A DNA stretch of 64,000 nt from Hyphomicrobiales bacterium (GCA_016185205.1 JACPOA010000064.1:176342-240341); one strand, 5' to 3'; positions 53,430 to 63,702 are shown, numbered from the stretch's first letter. The notes: a model not told the origin generated them from the letters alone. Made by a program: numbers and translations.

Positions 53430-54641
53430 CTACGCCATCGCCTTCTTCAGGTTCTCGTCGACCTTGTCGAGAAAGCCGCCGGTCGACAGCCACTTCTGGT
53501 TCGGACCGACCAGGAGCGCGAGGTCCTTGGTCATGAATCCCGATTCCACGGTGTCGATGCAGACTTTCTCCAGCGTCGTGGCGAACTTGGCCAAGCCTGC
53601 GTTGTTGTCGAGCTTGGCGCGGTGCGCGAGGCCTCGCGTCCAGGCGAAGATCGAGGCGATCGAGTTGGTCGAGGTCTCCTTGCCCTTCTGATGCTCGCGG
53701 TAGTGGCGCGTCACCGTGCCGTGGGCGGCTTCCGATTCCATGGTCTTGCCGTCCGGCGTCATCAGCACCGAACTCATCAGCCCGAGCGAGCCAAAGCCCT
53801 GCGCCACGACATCCGACTGCACGTCGCCGTCGTAGTTCTTGCAGGCCCAGACATAACCGCCCGACCACTTCATCGCCGCCGCCACCATGTCGTCGATCAG
53901 CCGGTGCTCGTATGTGATCTTCTTCTTGTCGAACTCGGCCTTGAATTCGGCGTCGAAGATCTCCTGGAACAGGTCCTTGAAGCGTCCGTCATAGACTTTC
54001 AGGATGGTGTTCTTGGTGGAGAGATAGAGCGGATAGCCGCGCGACAGCGCATAATTCATCGAAGCGCGGGCGAAATCGCGGATCGAGTCGTCGAGATTGT
54101 ACATCGCCATGGCGACGCCCGCGCCCGGGAACTGGAACACCTCGTGCTCGACCTTCTTGCCGTCGGCGCCGACATAGCTCATGGTCAGCGTGGCGTTGGC
54201 CGGCACGCGGATGTCGGTGGCGCGATACTGGTCGCCATAGGCGTGGCGGCCAATGATGATCGGCTGGGTCCAGCCCGGCACCAGGCGCGGCACGTTCTTG
54301 CAGATGATCGGCTCGCGGAAGATCACGCCGCCGAGAATGTTGCGGATGGTGCCGTTGGGCGAACGCCACATCTTCTTGAGATTGAATTCCTTCACGCGCG
54401 CCTCGTCGGGCGTGATGGTGGCGCATTTGATGCCGACGCCGACCTTCTTGGTCATCTCGGCCGAATCGATGGTGATCTGGTCGTTGGTCTCGTCGCGCTT
54501 CTCGACGCTGAGATCGTAATAAAGCAGGTCGATGTCGAGATAGGGATGGATCAGCTTGTCTTTGATGAGCTGCCAAATAATGCGAGTCATCTCGTCGCCG
54601 TCCATTTCGACGACGGGGTTCGCTACCTTGATCTTCGCCAT
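53430..54641 (-). CDS. icd: NADP-dependent isocitrate dehydrogenase
   Basis: The 403-residue enzyme of the citric-acid cycle oxidises isocitrate to 2-oxoglutarate. It is of the eukaryote-like subfamily found in alphaproteobacteria: [21 protein letters not shown] at the start, the substrate loop [19 protein letters not shown], the catalytic Tyr region and [32 protein letters not shown] with the NADP-binding residues. Length and motifs are normal. It converges on the channel gene. Confidence 0.97.
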   Translation of the reverse strand: MAKIKVANPVVEMDGDEMTRIIWQLIKDKLIHPYLDIDLLYYDLSVEKRDETNDQITIDSAEMTKKVGVGIKCATITPDEARVKEFNLKKMWRSPNGTIRNILGGVIFREPIICKNVPRLVPGWTQPIIIGRHAYGDQYRATDIRVPANATLTMSYVGADGKKVEHEVFQFPGAGVAMAMYNLDDSIRDFARASMNYALSRGYPLYLSTKNTILKVYDGRFKDLFQEIFDAEFKAEFDKKKITYEHRLIDDMVAAAMKWSGGYVWACKNYDGDVQSDVVAQGFGSLGLMSSVLMTPDGKTMESEAAHGTVTRHYREHQKGKETSTNSIASIFAWTRGLAHRAKLDNNAGLAKFATTLEKVCIDTVESGFMTKDLALLVGPNQKWLSTGGFLDKVDENLKKAMA

Positions 54642-54886
54642 AGCGTGTAAAACCTTTTGAAAGTCGCGCGGACAGTGGGGATTGTTTGGGGGATGGCTTG
54701 CCGGCGGGCGTGCCTATAGCACCCGGCCGCCGATCAGGCAAAGCACGGAAAAATACATAGGTGCGTTGCGAGTTTTGACTGGGAATCGACGGGATTTCGA
54801 GCCGACGAACGGAAATTTAGGGGGAACAGCCGGTTTCCATCCCGCTCGCTCCGATGCTAACGAACGTCCGGCAACAGGAGTGCGTG

Positions 54887-56092
54887 ATGCCCGGGGCCGG
54901 CACCGACAAGACCAAGCGCTGGATCGAGCAGCCGGCACCGGTGGTGGTGCTGGTCGAGCCGCAGATGGCTGAGAATATCGGCGCCGTCGCACGCGCCATG
55001 GCCAATTTCGGCTTATCGCGGTTGAGATTGGTCAAGCCGCTGCAGGGCTGGCCGAACGAGAAGGCGCGCGTGATGGCGGCCGGCGCCGACCGCGTGCTCG
55101 ACAATGCCGTGCTTTACGACAGCCTGGGCGCGGCGATCGGCGATTGCAGTTTCGTGCTCGCCGCCACCGCGCGCAATCACGACCAAGCCAAGCCCGTGAT
55201 CGGGGCGGACGCGGCGGCGGCGGAGGCCGCGCCGCGCGTGGCTGCCGGCGAGACGGTGGCGTTCGTGTTCGGGCGCGAACGCAACGGGCTGGAAAACCAC
55301 GAAGTCGCGCTCGCCGACCGCATCGTCACGCTGCCGGTCAATCCGGCCTTCGCCTCGCTCAATCTGGCGCAGGCGGTGGTGATCGTCGGCTACGAATGGC
55401 TCAAGCTGAGCGGAGGCGGCGCGCTGCCCTTCGTCATGCCGGAAAAATCGCCGCCGGCCGCCAAGCAGCAGCTCTCCGCCTTCTTCGCCGATCTCGAGCA
55501 CGAACTGGAGAAGGTCGAGTTCTTCCGCCCGGAGGAAAAGCGCGGCACCATGAGCGTGAACCTGCGCAATATCTTCCAGCGCATGGCGCCGTCGCAGCAG
55601 GACGTGCGCACCTTACACGGCGTGATCATGGCGATCGCGCAGGGGCGCAAGGGCCCGGCGCGCGGCGGCGTGCTCGATCCGGCCGGGGCCGAGATGCTGC
55701 GCGAGTTGATTTCCGAGCAAGGCGCGGCGCGCGTGCCGGAAGACCGCGCGCCGGTGCGCGGCCTGTCGCGGCTGCTGCGGCGCAATCCGACCGAGGCCGA
55801 GCGCACGCTCTGGCAGGCGCTGGTGAACGACCGCCGTTTCGCCGGCCGTGGCTTCAAGCGGCAGGTGCCGATCGGGCCGCACATCGCCGACTTCGTGTCG
55901 TTCCCCCTGCGTTGTGTGATCGAGCTTACGTCCGAGGCCGAGAGCGCGCCGGCCGCCAAGTCGCGCGCCGCCAGACGCGCCTGGCTGATCGCGCACGACT
56001 ACCGCGTGTTCGAGGCGCGCGGCGATGAGGTGATGCGGGATGTGAAGAAGGTGTTGGACGAACTCGCCGCTATCGTTCCGGCCGGGAACTAA
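54887..56092 (+). CDS. tRNA methyltransferase TrmJ fused to a DUF559 domain
   Basis: The 401-residue protein begins as a SPOUT (TrmH-type) tRNA 2'-O-methyltransferase: VVLVEPQMAENIGAVARAMANFG (residues about 20-42), the knot motif VAFVFGRERNGLENHEVA and LNLAQAVVIVGYEW, as in TrmJ for position 32. The C-terminal 110 residues match DUF559 (Vsr-like nuclease fold): RRNPTEAERTLWQALVN, GFKRQVPIGPHIADFV and CVIEL, but the final Asp-Gly-Gly-x-His part is replaced by TSEAE. ACAGGAG precedes the ATG at 54887. It overlaps the convergent aldolase gene by 4 nt. Confidence 0.88.
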   Translation: MPGAGTDKTKRWIEQPAPVVVLVEPQMAENIGAVARAMANFGLSRLRLVKPLQGWPNEKARVMAAGADRVLDNAVLYDSLGAAIGDCSFVLAATARNHDQAKPVIGADAAAAEAAPRVAAGETVAFVFGRERNGLENHEVALADRIVTLPVNPAFASLNLAQAVVIVGYEWLKLSGGGALPFVMPEKSPPAAKQQLSAFFADLEHELEKVEFFRPEEKRGTMSVNLRNIFQRMAPSQQDVRTLHGVIMAIAQGRKGPARGGVLDPAGAEMLRELISEQGAARVPEDRAPVRGLSRLLRRNPTEAERTLWQALVNDRRFAGRGFKRQVPIGPHIADFVSFPLRCVIELTSEAESAPAAKSRAARRAWLIAHDYRVFEARGDEVMRDVKKVLDELAAIVPAGN

Positions 56093-56859
56093 CCTTTCAA
56101 CGCCTTCACCTGCGCCGCCGCGCTGTCGCGCAGCAGGCCGAGATCGCTGCCGATCGTGATGAAGCGGAAGCCGCGCTTGGCCATGGCCAACGCACGATCG
56201 GTGTTGTTGCAGTAGATGCCGGGAATCTTGCCGGCCTTGCTCGCCGCCGCACAAATCTTGTCGATGGCGCGCTCGACTTCCGGCGCCTGCACGTCCTGCG
56301 CTTTGCCGCCGCTCAAGACCGTCGACAGATCGTAAGGGCCGATGAACAGCGCGTCGATGCCGGGCGTGGCGGCGATGGCCTCGACATTGCCGAGCGCGGT
56401 CGCGGACTCGATCATGGCGAGCGTGAGTGTGCCGTCATTGGCCTCGCGCAGATAATCGGTGGTGACGTTTCTCCCTTGCAGCGCCATGGCGCGCTGCGGG
56501 CCCCAGCTGCGCTCGCCGAGCGGCGGATATTTGGCGACCGCGGCGAACGCCCGGGCGTCGGCGGCGGTATTGATCATCGGCGCGATGATCGCCTCGGCGC
56601 CGAAGTCGAGCGCACGCGACACGAAGGTGAAATCGCCGACCGGCACGCGCACCAGCGGCGTCGATCCGGCGTGATGCAGCGCGCCGATGCCGGCGACGAT
56701 CGCGGCGGTATCCCACAGCCCGTGCTGAATATCGAGCACGACGGCGGCAAAGCCCTCGCGCGCGATGGTCTCGGCCACGATCGGCGAGGCCAGCGTGCAC
56801 CAGGATGAATACACCGTGTCGCCAGCGCGTAAGGCGCTGGCGAGCGCAAAGGCGGTCAC
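56089..56859 (-). CDS. HpcH/HpaI family class II aldolase
   Basis: The 256-residue TIM-barrel enzyme has EGFAAVVLDIQHGLWD (catalytic His near 46), LVRVPVGDF, DFGAEAIIAPMINTAADA and GIDALFIGPYDLS, all family signatures (2-keto-3-deoxy or 4-hydroxy-2-oxo acid aldolase, metal-dependent). The Glu/Asp metal ligands are present in the expected places (ESATALGNVE, PYDLS). The precise substrate is unknown. It is followed upstream by DUF1476 on the same strand, 1 nt apart. Confidence 0.9.
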   Translation of the reverse strand: MTAFALASALRAGDTVYSSWCTLASPIVAETIAREGFAAVVLDIQHGLWDTAAIVAGIGALHHAGSTPLVRVPVGDFTFVSRALDFGAEAIIAPMINTAADARAFAAVAKYPPLGERSWGPQRAMALQGRNVTTDYLREANDGTLTLAMIESATALGNVEAIAATPGIDALFIGPYDLSTVLSGGKAQDVQAPEVERAIDKICAAASKAGKIPGIYCNNTDRALAMAKRGFRFITIGSDLGLLRDSAAAQVKALKG

Positions 56860-56860
56860 G

Positions 56861-57178
56861 TCAGCCGCTCTTCTTGACCTGCTCGATCGCAGTATCGAGC
56901 AATTCGTCCATCTTGGTGCGGATTTGCTGCTCGTCGATGCCTTTGCCTAGCAAATCCTTTGCAACTTTACGCAAAACGTCGTTATCGCCGGTTTCCTCGA
57001 AATCGGCGAGCACGACCTCCTTGGCGTAGGCGTCCGCATCGGCGCCGCTTTTGCCGAGCTGGCCGGCGGCCCAAAGCCCCAACAGCTTGTTGCGACGAGC
57101 CATCGCCTTGAATTTCAAATCCTCGTCGTGCGCGAACTTCTTCTCGAAGCCTTCCTCGCGCTTGTCGAATGTGGTCAT
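56861..57178 (-). CDS. DUF1476 protein (ATP synthase inhibitor zeta-like)
   Basis: The 105-residue helical protein starts TTFDKREEGFEKKFAHDEDLKFK, with LLGLWAAGQLG and KMDELLDTAIEQV later on. This is the DUF1476 family, which includes the zeta inhibitor subunit of alphaproteobacterial F1Fo-ATP synthase (Paracoccus). The first 15-19 residues are the inhibitory part in that family. The ATG at 57178 is the family start. Confidence 0.9.
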   Translation of the reverse strand: MTTFDKREEGFEKKFAHDEDLKFKAMARRNKLLGLWAAGQLGKSGADADAYAKEVVLADFEETGDNDVLRKVAKDLLGKGIDEQQIRTKMDELLDTAIEQVKKSG

Positions 57179-57490
57179 GCCGCCCTCGCTGCTTTTGCTT
57201 GTGGTGCGCGACCCTGTGTCCGCGTGCACACATAATAACCGCTGCGCCTTGCATATCGCCAGCCAAGCGTCAAGGCAACGGGCGAGCGCGTTATTGCGGC
57301 GAAATTGCGAAGTGGAAAACGTGTCGGCAGGTCGATTGTGCTGCCCTGACCGATCGGCTAGGTTGACCCTCGTGCCCGGATCGCTTCGGCGCTCGAGCGC
57401 AAGCATCCGGTCCCGCCGCCGCGGATCTCGAAACGTCACTAAAGGAGCCACGGCAACCCGATGGACATTCACAAACCACGGTACATCCCG
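57179..57490. other. divergent promoter region of DUF1476 and purC
   Basis: The 312-nt region has an AT-rich patch near 57225-57240 (cacacataataacc) and AGGAG at 57442-57446 before purC. An ATG at 57461 would extend PurC by ten residues. No other gene is seen. Confidence 0.45.
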
Positions 57491-58258
57491 ATGAGTCGCC
57501 GCCGCCGCATTTACGAGGGCAAGGCGAAGATCCTTTATGAAGGCCCGGAGCCGGGTACGCTGATCCAGCACTTCAAGGACGACGCGACTGCCTTCAACGC
57601 CAAGAAGCACGAGGTGATCGAAGGCAAGGGCGTTCTCAACAACCGGATCTCCGAATACGTATTCCAGCACCTCAACGATATCGGGGTTCCGACTCACTTC
57701 ATCCGCCGGCTCAACATGCGCGAGCAGTTGATCCGCGAGGTGGAGATCATTCCGCTCGAAGTGGTGGTGCGCAATGTCGCCGCCGGTTCGCTGGCGACGC
57801 GCTTAGGGATCGACGAAGGCACCCAGCTGCCGCGCTCGATCATCGAGTTCTATTACAAGAACGACAAGCTCAACGACCCGATGGTGTCGGAAGAGCACAT
57901 CACCGCCTTCGGCTGGGCTTCGCCGCAGGAGATCGACGACATCATGGCGCTCGCCATCCGTGTCAACGATTTCCTGTCCGGCCTGTTCCTTGGCGTCGGT
58001 ATCCGCCTGGTCGACTTCAAGATGGAAACCGGCCGGCTGTGGGAAAACGACGTGATGCGCATCGTGGTGGCCGACGAAATCTCGCCCGACAGTTGCCGGC
58101 TGTGGGACATCAAGACCAACGATAAGCTTGACAAGGACCGCTTCCGCCGCGATCTCGGCGGGCTGGTCGAGGCCTATACCGAGGTCGCCAAGCGGCTGGG
58201 CATCATGAACGAGGGCGAGCCGCCGCGCGGCGCCGGCCCGGTTCTGGTGAAAGGCTAG
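57491..58258 (+). CDS. purC: SAICAR synthetase
   Basis: The 255-residue enzyme joins aspartate to CAIR in purine synthesis. It shows [32 protein letters not shown], the substrate segment [14 protein letters not shown] and [10 protein letters not shown]...[15 protein letters not shown]. The start at 57491 matches homologues; ATG 57461 with AGGAG upstream is an alternative. It opens the pur cluster purC-purS-orf-purQ-purL on this strand. Confidence 0.96.
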   Translation: MSRRRRIYEGKAKILYEGPEPGTLIQHFKDDATAFNAKKHEVIEGKGVLNNRISEYVFQHLNDIGVPTHFIRRLNMREQLIREVEIIPLEVVVRNVAAGSLATRLGIDEGTQLPRSIIEFYYKNDKLNDPMVSEEHITAFGWASPQEIDDIMALAIRVNDFLSGLFLGVGIRLVDFKMETGRLWENDVMRIVVADEISPDSCRLWDIKTNDKLDKDRFRRDLGGLVEAYTEVAKRLGIMNEGEPPRGAGPVLVKG

Positions 58259-58298
58259 CCATCCGGTCCCGGTTCGGCCTTTTTCGCATGTGTATTAC

Positions 58299-58368
58299 CC
58301 GATGCCCGGTCTTGTGCCGGGCATCGGTGTCTCTAGGTTAGGTGTGGACGACCGGGCTTTGCCCGGTC
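58299..58368. repeat. two perfect hairpins between purC and purS
   Basis: An 11-bp stem with 7-nt loop (ccgatgcccgg / ccgggcatcgg, 58299-58327) is followed by an 8-bp stem with 3-nt loop (gaccgggc-ttt-gcccggtc, 58350-58368). Neither is followed by a T-run, so they may stabilise mRNA or dampen rather than end transcription. Confidence 0.6.
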
Positions 58369-58400
58369 ACGGCTCCCGACTCATGCCATAAGCGCGCATC

Positions 58401-58643
58401 ATGAAAGCCCGCATCACCGTTACCCTGAAAACCGGCATCCTCGATCCGCAAGGCAAGGCGATCGAGGGCGCGCTGCGCTCGCTTGGGGTCGAAGGCGTTG
58501 CTTCCGTGCGCCAGGGCAAGGTGTTCGACATCGAGATCGAAGGCAGCGACCGCGCCCAGGCCGAGGCGCTGCTCAAGCAAGCCGCCGACAGACTACTGGC
58601 CAATACGGTGATTGAGAATTATCATGTTCAGGTTCTTGGCTGA
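58401..58643 (+). CDS. purS: FGAM synthase subunit PurS
   Basis: The 80-residue protein forms the bridge in the three-part FGAM synthase PurS-PurQ-PurL. It has KARITVTLKTGILDPQGKAIEGALRSLG-type core and a C-terminal ANTVIENYHVQVL, usual length. It precedes a small coiled-coil gene and purQ. Confidence 0.96.
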   Translation: MKARITVTLKTGILDPQGKAIEGALRSLGVEGVASVRQGKVFDIEIEGSDRAQAEALLKQAADRLLANTVIENYHVQVLG

Positions 58644-58652
58644 GGACGACTC

Positions 58653-58907
58653 ATGGCTGAAGTGTCCAATGAACTGATGTACGAGGTGCTAAAGGCGGTG
58701 CAGGCCCGGCTTGAACAAGTCGACGGCAAGGTCGATGAGGTCAAACAGGAAACGCAGGCTATTCGGACGCAAATGCAAGCGGTCCGCCAGGAACTGCTCG
58801 GCATCCACCAAGAGCTTGGTGGCATTCATTCGACGCTCACTCGTCACGAGAGTAGGCTTGACCGTATCGGGGCGCGTCTTGAATTAAGCGACGCTTCGGT
58901 CCCGTGA
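58653..58907 (+). CDS. small coiled-coil protein inside the pur cluster
   Basis: The 84-residue protein starts [20 protein letters not shown] and forms a continuous heptad-rich coiled coil ([20 protein letters not shown] and [17 protein letters not shown]). It lies 9 nt after purS and its stop overlaps the purQ GTG, so it is co-translated with FGAM synthase subunits. Similar small proteins occur elsewhere in Bradyrhizobium-like genomes. Function unknown. Confidence 0.75.
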   Translation: MAEVSNELMYEVLKAVQARLEQVDGKVDEVKQETQAIRTQMQAVRQELLGIHQELGGIHSTLTRHESRLDRIGARLELSDASVP

Positions 58908-59605
58908 AAGCCGCCGTTCTCGTTTTCCCCGGCATCAACCGCGAGCGCGACATGGCGCGCACCCTAAAACTGACCTCCGGTCATGAACCGGCGATGGTCT
59001 GGCATGCCGACAGCGAATTGCCCGCCGGCACCGACCTGGTGGTGATCCCGGGCGGCTTTTCCTACGGCGATTACCTGCGCTGCGGGGCGATCGCGGCGCG
59101 CTCGCCGATCATGGACGCGGTGCGCAGCTTCGCCGGCAAAGGCGGACTGGTACTCGGCGTCTGCAACGGCTTCCAGATCCTGTGCGAAGCCGGCCTGCTG
59201 CCGGGCGTGCTGATGCGCAATGAAAATCTGCGCTTCATCTGCCGCGACGTCTATCTGCGGGTCGAGCGCTCCGATACGCCGTTCACGCGCGGCTACAATG
59301 CCGGCCAGGTGATCCGCGTGCCGGTGGCGCATGGCGAGGGCAACTACATTGCCGACGGCGAGACCATCGCGCGGCTGGAAGGCGAGGGCCGGGTGGTGTT
59401 CCGCTATTCGTCGCCCGACGGCATGATCGATCCGAACTGGAACCACAACGGCGCCATCAACGCCATTGCCGGCATCCTGAACGAGCGCGGCAATGTGCTC
59501 GGCATGATGCCGCACCCGGAAAACCACGTGGAGCCGGCGATCGGCGTCACCGACGGGCGCGGGCTGTTCGCCGGGCTGACCGAAGCGCTCGGACGGGCGG
59601 CCTAG
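58904..59605 (+). CDS. purQ: FGAM synthase glutaminase subunit PurQ
   Basis: The 233-residue class I glutamine amidotransferase supplies ammonia to PurL. The catalytic triad is C87 in [10 protein letters not shown]204 and E206 in MPHPEN. The GTG start at 58904 overlaps the stop of the coiled-coil gene. [17 protein letters not shown] is the oxyanion segment. Confidence 0.97.
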   Translation: MKAAVLVFPGINRERDMARTLKLTSGHEPAMVWHADSELPAGTDLVVIPGGFSYGDYLRCGAIAARSPIMDAVRSFAGKGGLVLGVCNGFQILCEAGLLPGVLMRNENLRFICRDVYLRVERSDTPFTRGYNAGQVIRVPVAHGEGNYIADGETIARLEGEGRVVFRYSSPDGMIDPNWNHNGAINAIAGILNERGNVLGMMPHPENHVEPAIGVTDGRGLFAGLTEALGRAA

Positions 59606-59610
59606 ACATC

Positions 59611-61830
59611 GTGATCCCCAACGCCACGCCCATCACCCCCGAACTGGTCGCCGAGCACGGTCTCAAGCCCGACGAGTACAAGCGCGTGCTCGACCTGATC
59701 GGGCGCGAGCCGAGCCTGACCGAGCTCGGCATCTTCTCGGCGATGTGGAACGAGCACTGCTCCTACAAGTCTTCCAAGGTCCACTTACGCTCGCTGCCGA
59801 CCAAGGGCCCGCATGTGATCCAGGGCCCGGGCGAGAATGCCGGCGTCATCGACATCGGCGACGGGCTCGCCTGCGTGTTCAAGATGGAGAGCCACAACCA
59901 CCCGAGCTACATCGAGCCTTACCAGGGCGCCGCCACCGGCGTCGGCGGCATCCTGCGCGACGTGTTCACGATGGGCGCGCGGCCGATCGCCTGCCTGAAT
60001 GCGCTGTCATTTGGCGCGCCCGAGCATCCCAAGACCCGGCACCTGGTGTCCGGCGTGGTGGCCGGCATCGGCGGTTACGGCAACTCGTTCGGCGTGCCCA
60101 CGGTCGGCGGCTCGGTGCGCTTCCACTCGCGTTACGACGGCAACAATCTCGTCAACGCCATGGCGGTCGGCATCGCGCAGAAGGACAAGATCTTCTACGC
60201 GGCCGCTTCCGGCGTCGGCATGCCGATTGTCTATCTCGGTTCCAAGACCGGGCGCGACGGTATTCACGGCGCCAGCATGGCGTCGGCGGAGTTCGACGAG
60301 GACTCGGAAGGCAAACGGCCGACCGTGCAGGTCGGCGATCCGTTCTCGGAAAAGCTGCTGCTCGAGGCCTGCCTGGAGATCATGCACAAAGGCTGCGTGA
60401 TCGCGATCCAGGACATGGGCGCCGCCGGCCTGACCTGCTCGGCGGTGGAGATGGGCGCCAAGGGCGATCTCGGCGTCGTGCTCGATCTCGACAAGGTGCC
60501 GTGCCGCGAGGAGGGCATGAGCGCCTACGAGATGATGCTGTCGGAGAGCCAGGAGCGCATGCTCATGGTGCTCAAGCCGGAGAAGGAAAAAGAGGCGGAA
60601 GCGATCTTCCGCAAATGGGGGCTCGATTTCGCGATTGTCGGCGAGACCACGCGGGGCAATCGCTTCATCGTGCGCCACCAGGGCGAGGTGATGGCCGACC
60701 TGCCGATCAAGGAGCTCGGCGACCAGGCGCCGGAATACAAGCGGGCCTTCGTCAATGCCGCCAAGCCGAAGGTGATCGAAGCCGATGACGTGCCGGCGCC
60801 GGTCGGCCTCAACGAGGCGCTGGAAAAGCTGATCGCCACGCCGGACCTGTGCTCCAAGCGCTGGGTGTGGGAGCAGTACGACCACATCATCGGCGGCAAC
60901 ACCGTGCAGCGGCCGGGCGGCGATGCCGCGGTGGTGCGGGTCGAGGACGGGCCGAAGGGCCTCGCGCTCACCACCGACGTGACGCCGCGCTATTGCGAAG
61001 CCGATGCGTTCGAAGGCGGCAAGCAGGCCGTCGCGGAGTGTTGGCGCAATCTCACCGCGGTGGGGGCAAAGCCGCTCGCCGTCACCGACAATTTGAATTT
61101 CGGCAATCCGGAGCGGCCGGAGATCATGGGCCAGTTCGTCGGCGCCATCCGCGGCATCGCGGAGGCCTGCAAGGCGCTCGACTTCCCGGTCGTGTCCGGC
61201 AACGTCTCGCTCTACAACGAGACCAACGGCAAGGCGATTCTGCCGACCCCCTCGATCGGCGGCGTCGGCCTGCTCGACGATTTCACCAAGTCGGCGACGC
61301 TCGCCTTCAAGCGCGCGGGCGAGGCGATCCTGCTGGTCGGCGAGACCACCGGCTGGCTCGGCCAGTCGATGTATCTGCGCGAGATCTGCGGGCGCGAGGA
61401 CGGCGCGCCGCCGCCGGTCGATCTGATCGAGGAGCGCGAGAACGGCGATTTCGTGCGCGCGCTGATCCTCGACGTCAGCGCGACCGCCGCGCACGATCTC
61501 TCCGACGGCGGGCTCGCCATCGCGCTGGCCGAGATGGCCATGGCTAGCGGGATCGGCGCCACGCTCGACGATGCGCCCGACGATATCCCGGCGCATGCCT
61601 ATTGGTTCGGCGAGGACCAGGCGCGCTACCTCGTCACGGTGCCGGCGGCCAAGGTCGCGGACGTGCTGGCGCGCGCGCGCGCGGCGAGCGTTCTGGTTTC
61701 GCGCATCGGAACCACCGGCGGCGACGCCTTGACGTTGCCCGGCGAGAGCCCGCTGACGGTAGCAAGCCTGCGCGACAAGTTCGAAGCCTGGCTGCCGGCC
61801 TATATGGCGGGCGAAATGACCAACGCTTAA
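59611..61830 (+). CDS. purL: FGAM synthase large subunit PurL
   Basis: The 739-residue ATP-dependent enzyme converts FGAR to FGAM with ammonia from PurQ. It is the short, three-component type (no built-in glutaminase). Features are [47 protein letters not shown] and the C-terminal synthase repeat with [17 protein letters not shown]. The start is GTG 59611, 5 nt after purQ. Confidence 0.98.
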   Translation: MIPNATPITPELVAEHGLKPDEYKRVLDLIGREPSLTELGIFSAMWNEHCSYKSSKVHLRSLPTKGPHVIQGPGENAGVIDIGDGLACVFKMESHNHPSYIEPYQGAATGVGGILRDVFTMGARPIACLNALSFGAPEHPKTRHLVSGVVAGIGGYGNSFGVPTVGGSVRFHSRYDGNNLVNAMAVGIAQKDKIFYAAASGVGMPIVYLGSKTGRDGIHGASMASAEFDEDSEGKRPTVQVGDPFSEKLLLEACLEIMHKGCVIAIQDMGAAGLTCSAVEMGAKGDLGVVLDLDKVPCREEGMSAYEMMLSESQERMLMVLKPEKEKEAEAIFRKWGLDFAIVGETTRGNRFIVRHQGEVMADLPIKELGDQAPEYKRAFVNAAKPKVIEADDVPAPVGLNEALEKLIATPDLCSKRWVWEQYDHIIGGNTVQRPGGDAAVVRVEDGPKGLALTTDVTPRYCEADAFEGGKQAVAECWRNLTAVGAKPLAVTDNLNFGNPERPEIMGQFVGAIRGIAEACKALDFPVVSGNVSLYNETNGKAILPTPSIGGVGLLDDFTKSATLAFKRAGEAILLVGETTGWLGQSMYLREICGREDGAPPPVDLIEERENGDFVRALILDVSATAAHDLSDGGLAIALAEMAMASGIGATLDDAPDDIPAHAYWFGEDQARYLVTVPAAKVADVLARARAASVLVSRIGTTGGDALTLPGESPLTVASLRDKFEAWLPAYMAGEMTNA

Positions 61831-61846
61831 CGTCTAGTCTCCGCTC

Positions 61847-61900
61847 ATTCCCGTACCCGGGTCCGGCTTCGCCGGCCCGAGTACAGGCTCCAGCGGGAAT
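61847..61900. repeat. palindromic intergenic repeat after purL
   Basis: attcccg ... cgggaat ends enclose a ggtccggc-ttc-gccggcc hairpin. It probably ends or protects the purL transcript. Confidence 0.65.
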
Positions 61901-62074
61901 CCGGAGTTACAAAGTCTCAAACAGTGCTGGGTCCCCGAGGACGTGCGGGATGTGACGATGCGCGCGCCTGGCGCGGGCAAAGCGGCGGCAATCATTATGC
62001 TGGAATCCGGCTTAGGTGCCGGAGTTCTAGGCCGGGATCTTTCGAGTTGATCAGGTTTTTGCGATAGTTTCAGA

Positions 62075-62812
62075 ATGGCCTACAGCGACTACATCGTTTA
62101 CGTGGACGAGAGCGGCGACCACAGCCTTACAAAGATCAATCCGCAGCACCCGGTGTTCGTTTTGGCACTCTGCGTCGTTCACAAGCCAACCTACATCGAT
62201 GCAATCGTCCCCGCCTTCCAGCATCTCAAGTTTGAATTTTGGGGCCATGACAGCGTGGTCTTTCATGGCCATGAGATTCGCAAAGCCCACGGTGACTTCA
62301 ATATTCTGCTTAACGCAAAGACCCGCGCCAATTTTATCGACAAACTCAATGGGCTTATTGGCGGCGCGGATTTCACGCTGATTGCTGCCGTCATCGATAA
62401 GGCCAAGCACGTAGCCCGATACGCCAACCCAGCAGACCCGTATGGAATCGCCCTGGTCTTTTGCATGGAGCGCCTACAGCGATTCCTGATGGATAAAAAT
62501 CAGAGCGATCGCATGACGCATGTTCAGGTCGAATGCCGAGGAAAGGCGGAGGATGCGAAGCTGGAGTTGGAATTTCGTCGTATCTGCGACGGAAATAACG
62601 CCGTCGGTAAGATGGATAATCTTGATATCCGCTTCATGGACAAGAAACACAACTCGACGGGCCTGCAGCTAGCAGACCTGGTTGCCCACCCGGTCGGCCG
62701 GCACGTAATCGCGCCTCAGCAAGCTAACCGGGCATATGATGTTATCGAGCCAAAACTGCGTCGGAGCCCCAAAGGTGAGGTTGAAGGCTGGGGGTTAAAG
62801 ATATTCCCCTGA
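62075..62812 (+). CDS. DUF3800 domain-containing protein
   Basis: The 245-residue protein begins with YIVYVDESGD (residues 6-15), the acidic signature of DUF3800, with a later HVQVECRGKAEDAKLE and the C-terminal GLQLADLVAHPVGR. The family has an RNase H-like fold and is often found in mobile or defence-related regions. Nuclease activity is suspected but unproven. It lies between the pur operon and a repeat/tRNA-like region, so it could be accessory DNA. Confidence 0.85.
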   Translation: MAYSDYIVYVDESGDHSLTKINPQHPVFVLALCVVHKPTYIDAIVPAFQHLKFEFWGHDSVVFHGHEIRKAHGDFNILLNAKTRANFIDKLNGLIGGADFTLIAAVIDKAKHVARYANPADPYGIALVFCMERLQRFLMDKNQSDRMTHVQVECRGKAEDAKLELEFRRICDGNNAVGKMDNLDIRFMDKKHNSTGLQLADLVAHPVGRHVIAPQQANRAYDVIEPKLRRSPKGEVEGWGLKIFP

Positions 62813-63225
62813 AAGCATAAAGGCCCCGGTTAACCCGAGGCCTCGCCGATCGAGCACTCCCGATCCGCTTCGTTGGGACTATAAAAAGCGAAAGACCTCG
62901 GTGTTCACCGAGGCCCAGCGCCGATCGAGCATTCCCGATCCATTTGAAATCTAAATAGGTCCAAATTGCTTTTTTGTCAAGGAGGGGGGAGACCCTTGAA
63001 TCTCCCGGGGGAGGTTCTTATGTCCCCCTCCCGAGGTTCCAAGGCCTCCAGGGGGAGAGACCGGGCGGTCCTCCAAATAAGGATACATCCAATCACATGT
63101 AGATCACATACGCCCCGTTCAGCATTCCAATATCCCAGGAGGGGGAGACCCCAGGGCCTCCCCATCAAAGTTGCACAATGGCAAAATGCGCTCATATTGA
63201 GCTTTAGTTTTTTCGGAGTAATCCC
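62813..63225. other. intergenic region with tandem hairpin repeats and G-rich tracts
   Basis: The 413-nt region holds the tandem hairpin units (62821-62941), an AT-rich stretch, and several G-rich purine tracts with gggggagaccc-type repeats (62983-63160). No gene is recognised in it. Confidence 0.6.
62821..62941. repeat. tandem hairpin plus direct repeat units, 75-bp period
   Basis: Each unit has a hairpin built on ccgaggcc (ggccccggttaacccgaggcc; cctcggtg-tt-caccgagg) followed by gccgatcgagcaYtcccgat (62845-62866 and 62920-62941, one mismatch). The two units are 75 bp apart. Confidence 0.8.
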
Positions 63226-63702
63226 ATGGCAGTCGCCGTCGGTACCACTGAAGTTGCCCAGCTTAAGGTCAATGAGAAGAAATGGACCCCCACCTTGATG
63301 AAGGCGGGCTGGACGGTGCTTCCTAACGTGATTTTCGAGCGCCAGCGGGCCTTAGGCCTCGACGCGATCGACATCAACATCATCCTGCACATCGCTTCTT
63401 ACTGGTGGACCAAGGAGGGCAAGCCCTTCCCCTCGAAGCGCACCATTGCCGCCGCGATGGAAATCGAGCCCCGCACTGTCCAACGCCGGATCGCGCGACT
63501 TGAGGCTGCAAAACTTATTCGGCGCGAGCAGCGCCGCAGCGCCGTCAACGGCAGCCAGACCAACGTCTATCACCTCGACGGACTAATCGAGGCCGCGAAG
63601 CCCTTTGCCTTGGAGAAAATTCAGGCCAGGGAGGCCAAAGCCCTTGAGCGGGCCGAGCGCGTTGCCCGCAAGGGCAAACCGAAGCTGGCCATCGTGAAAT
63701 AG
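63226..63702 (+). CDS. winged-helix DNA-binding protein (replication initiator/phage regulator-like)
   Basis: The 158-residue protein has a helix-turn-helix of the HTH_36 type: LDAIDINIILHIASYWW, KPFPSKRTIAAAMEIEPRTVQRRIARLEAAKLI and a wing with RREQRRS. The C-terminal KIQAREAKALERAERVARKG is a charged helix. Similar N-terminal domains occur in plasmid RepA-like and phage regulatory proteins. It lies in a GC-variable accessory stretch before the tRNA-like gene. Target unknown. Confidence 0.75.
   Translation: MAVAVGTTEVAQLKVNEKKWTPTLMKAGWTVLPNVIFERQRALGLDAIDINIILHIASYWWTKEGKPFPSKRTIAAAMEIEPRTVQRRIARLEAAKLIRREQRRSAVNGSQTNVYHLDGLIEAAKPFALEKIQAREAKALERAERVARKGKPKLAIVK

Noticed and set aside
60007..61596. 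529-codon minus-strand frame inside purL
   Set aside because: It is the antisense shadow of purL, with low-complexity His/Arg/Asp composition and no motif.
62821..62941. CRISPR array
   Set aside because: Only two units, each with internal hairpin and a 75-bp period; no further repeats, spacers or cas genes.
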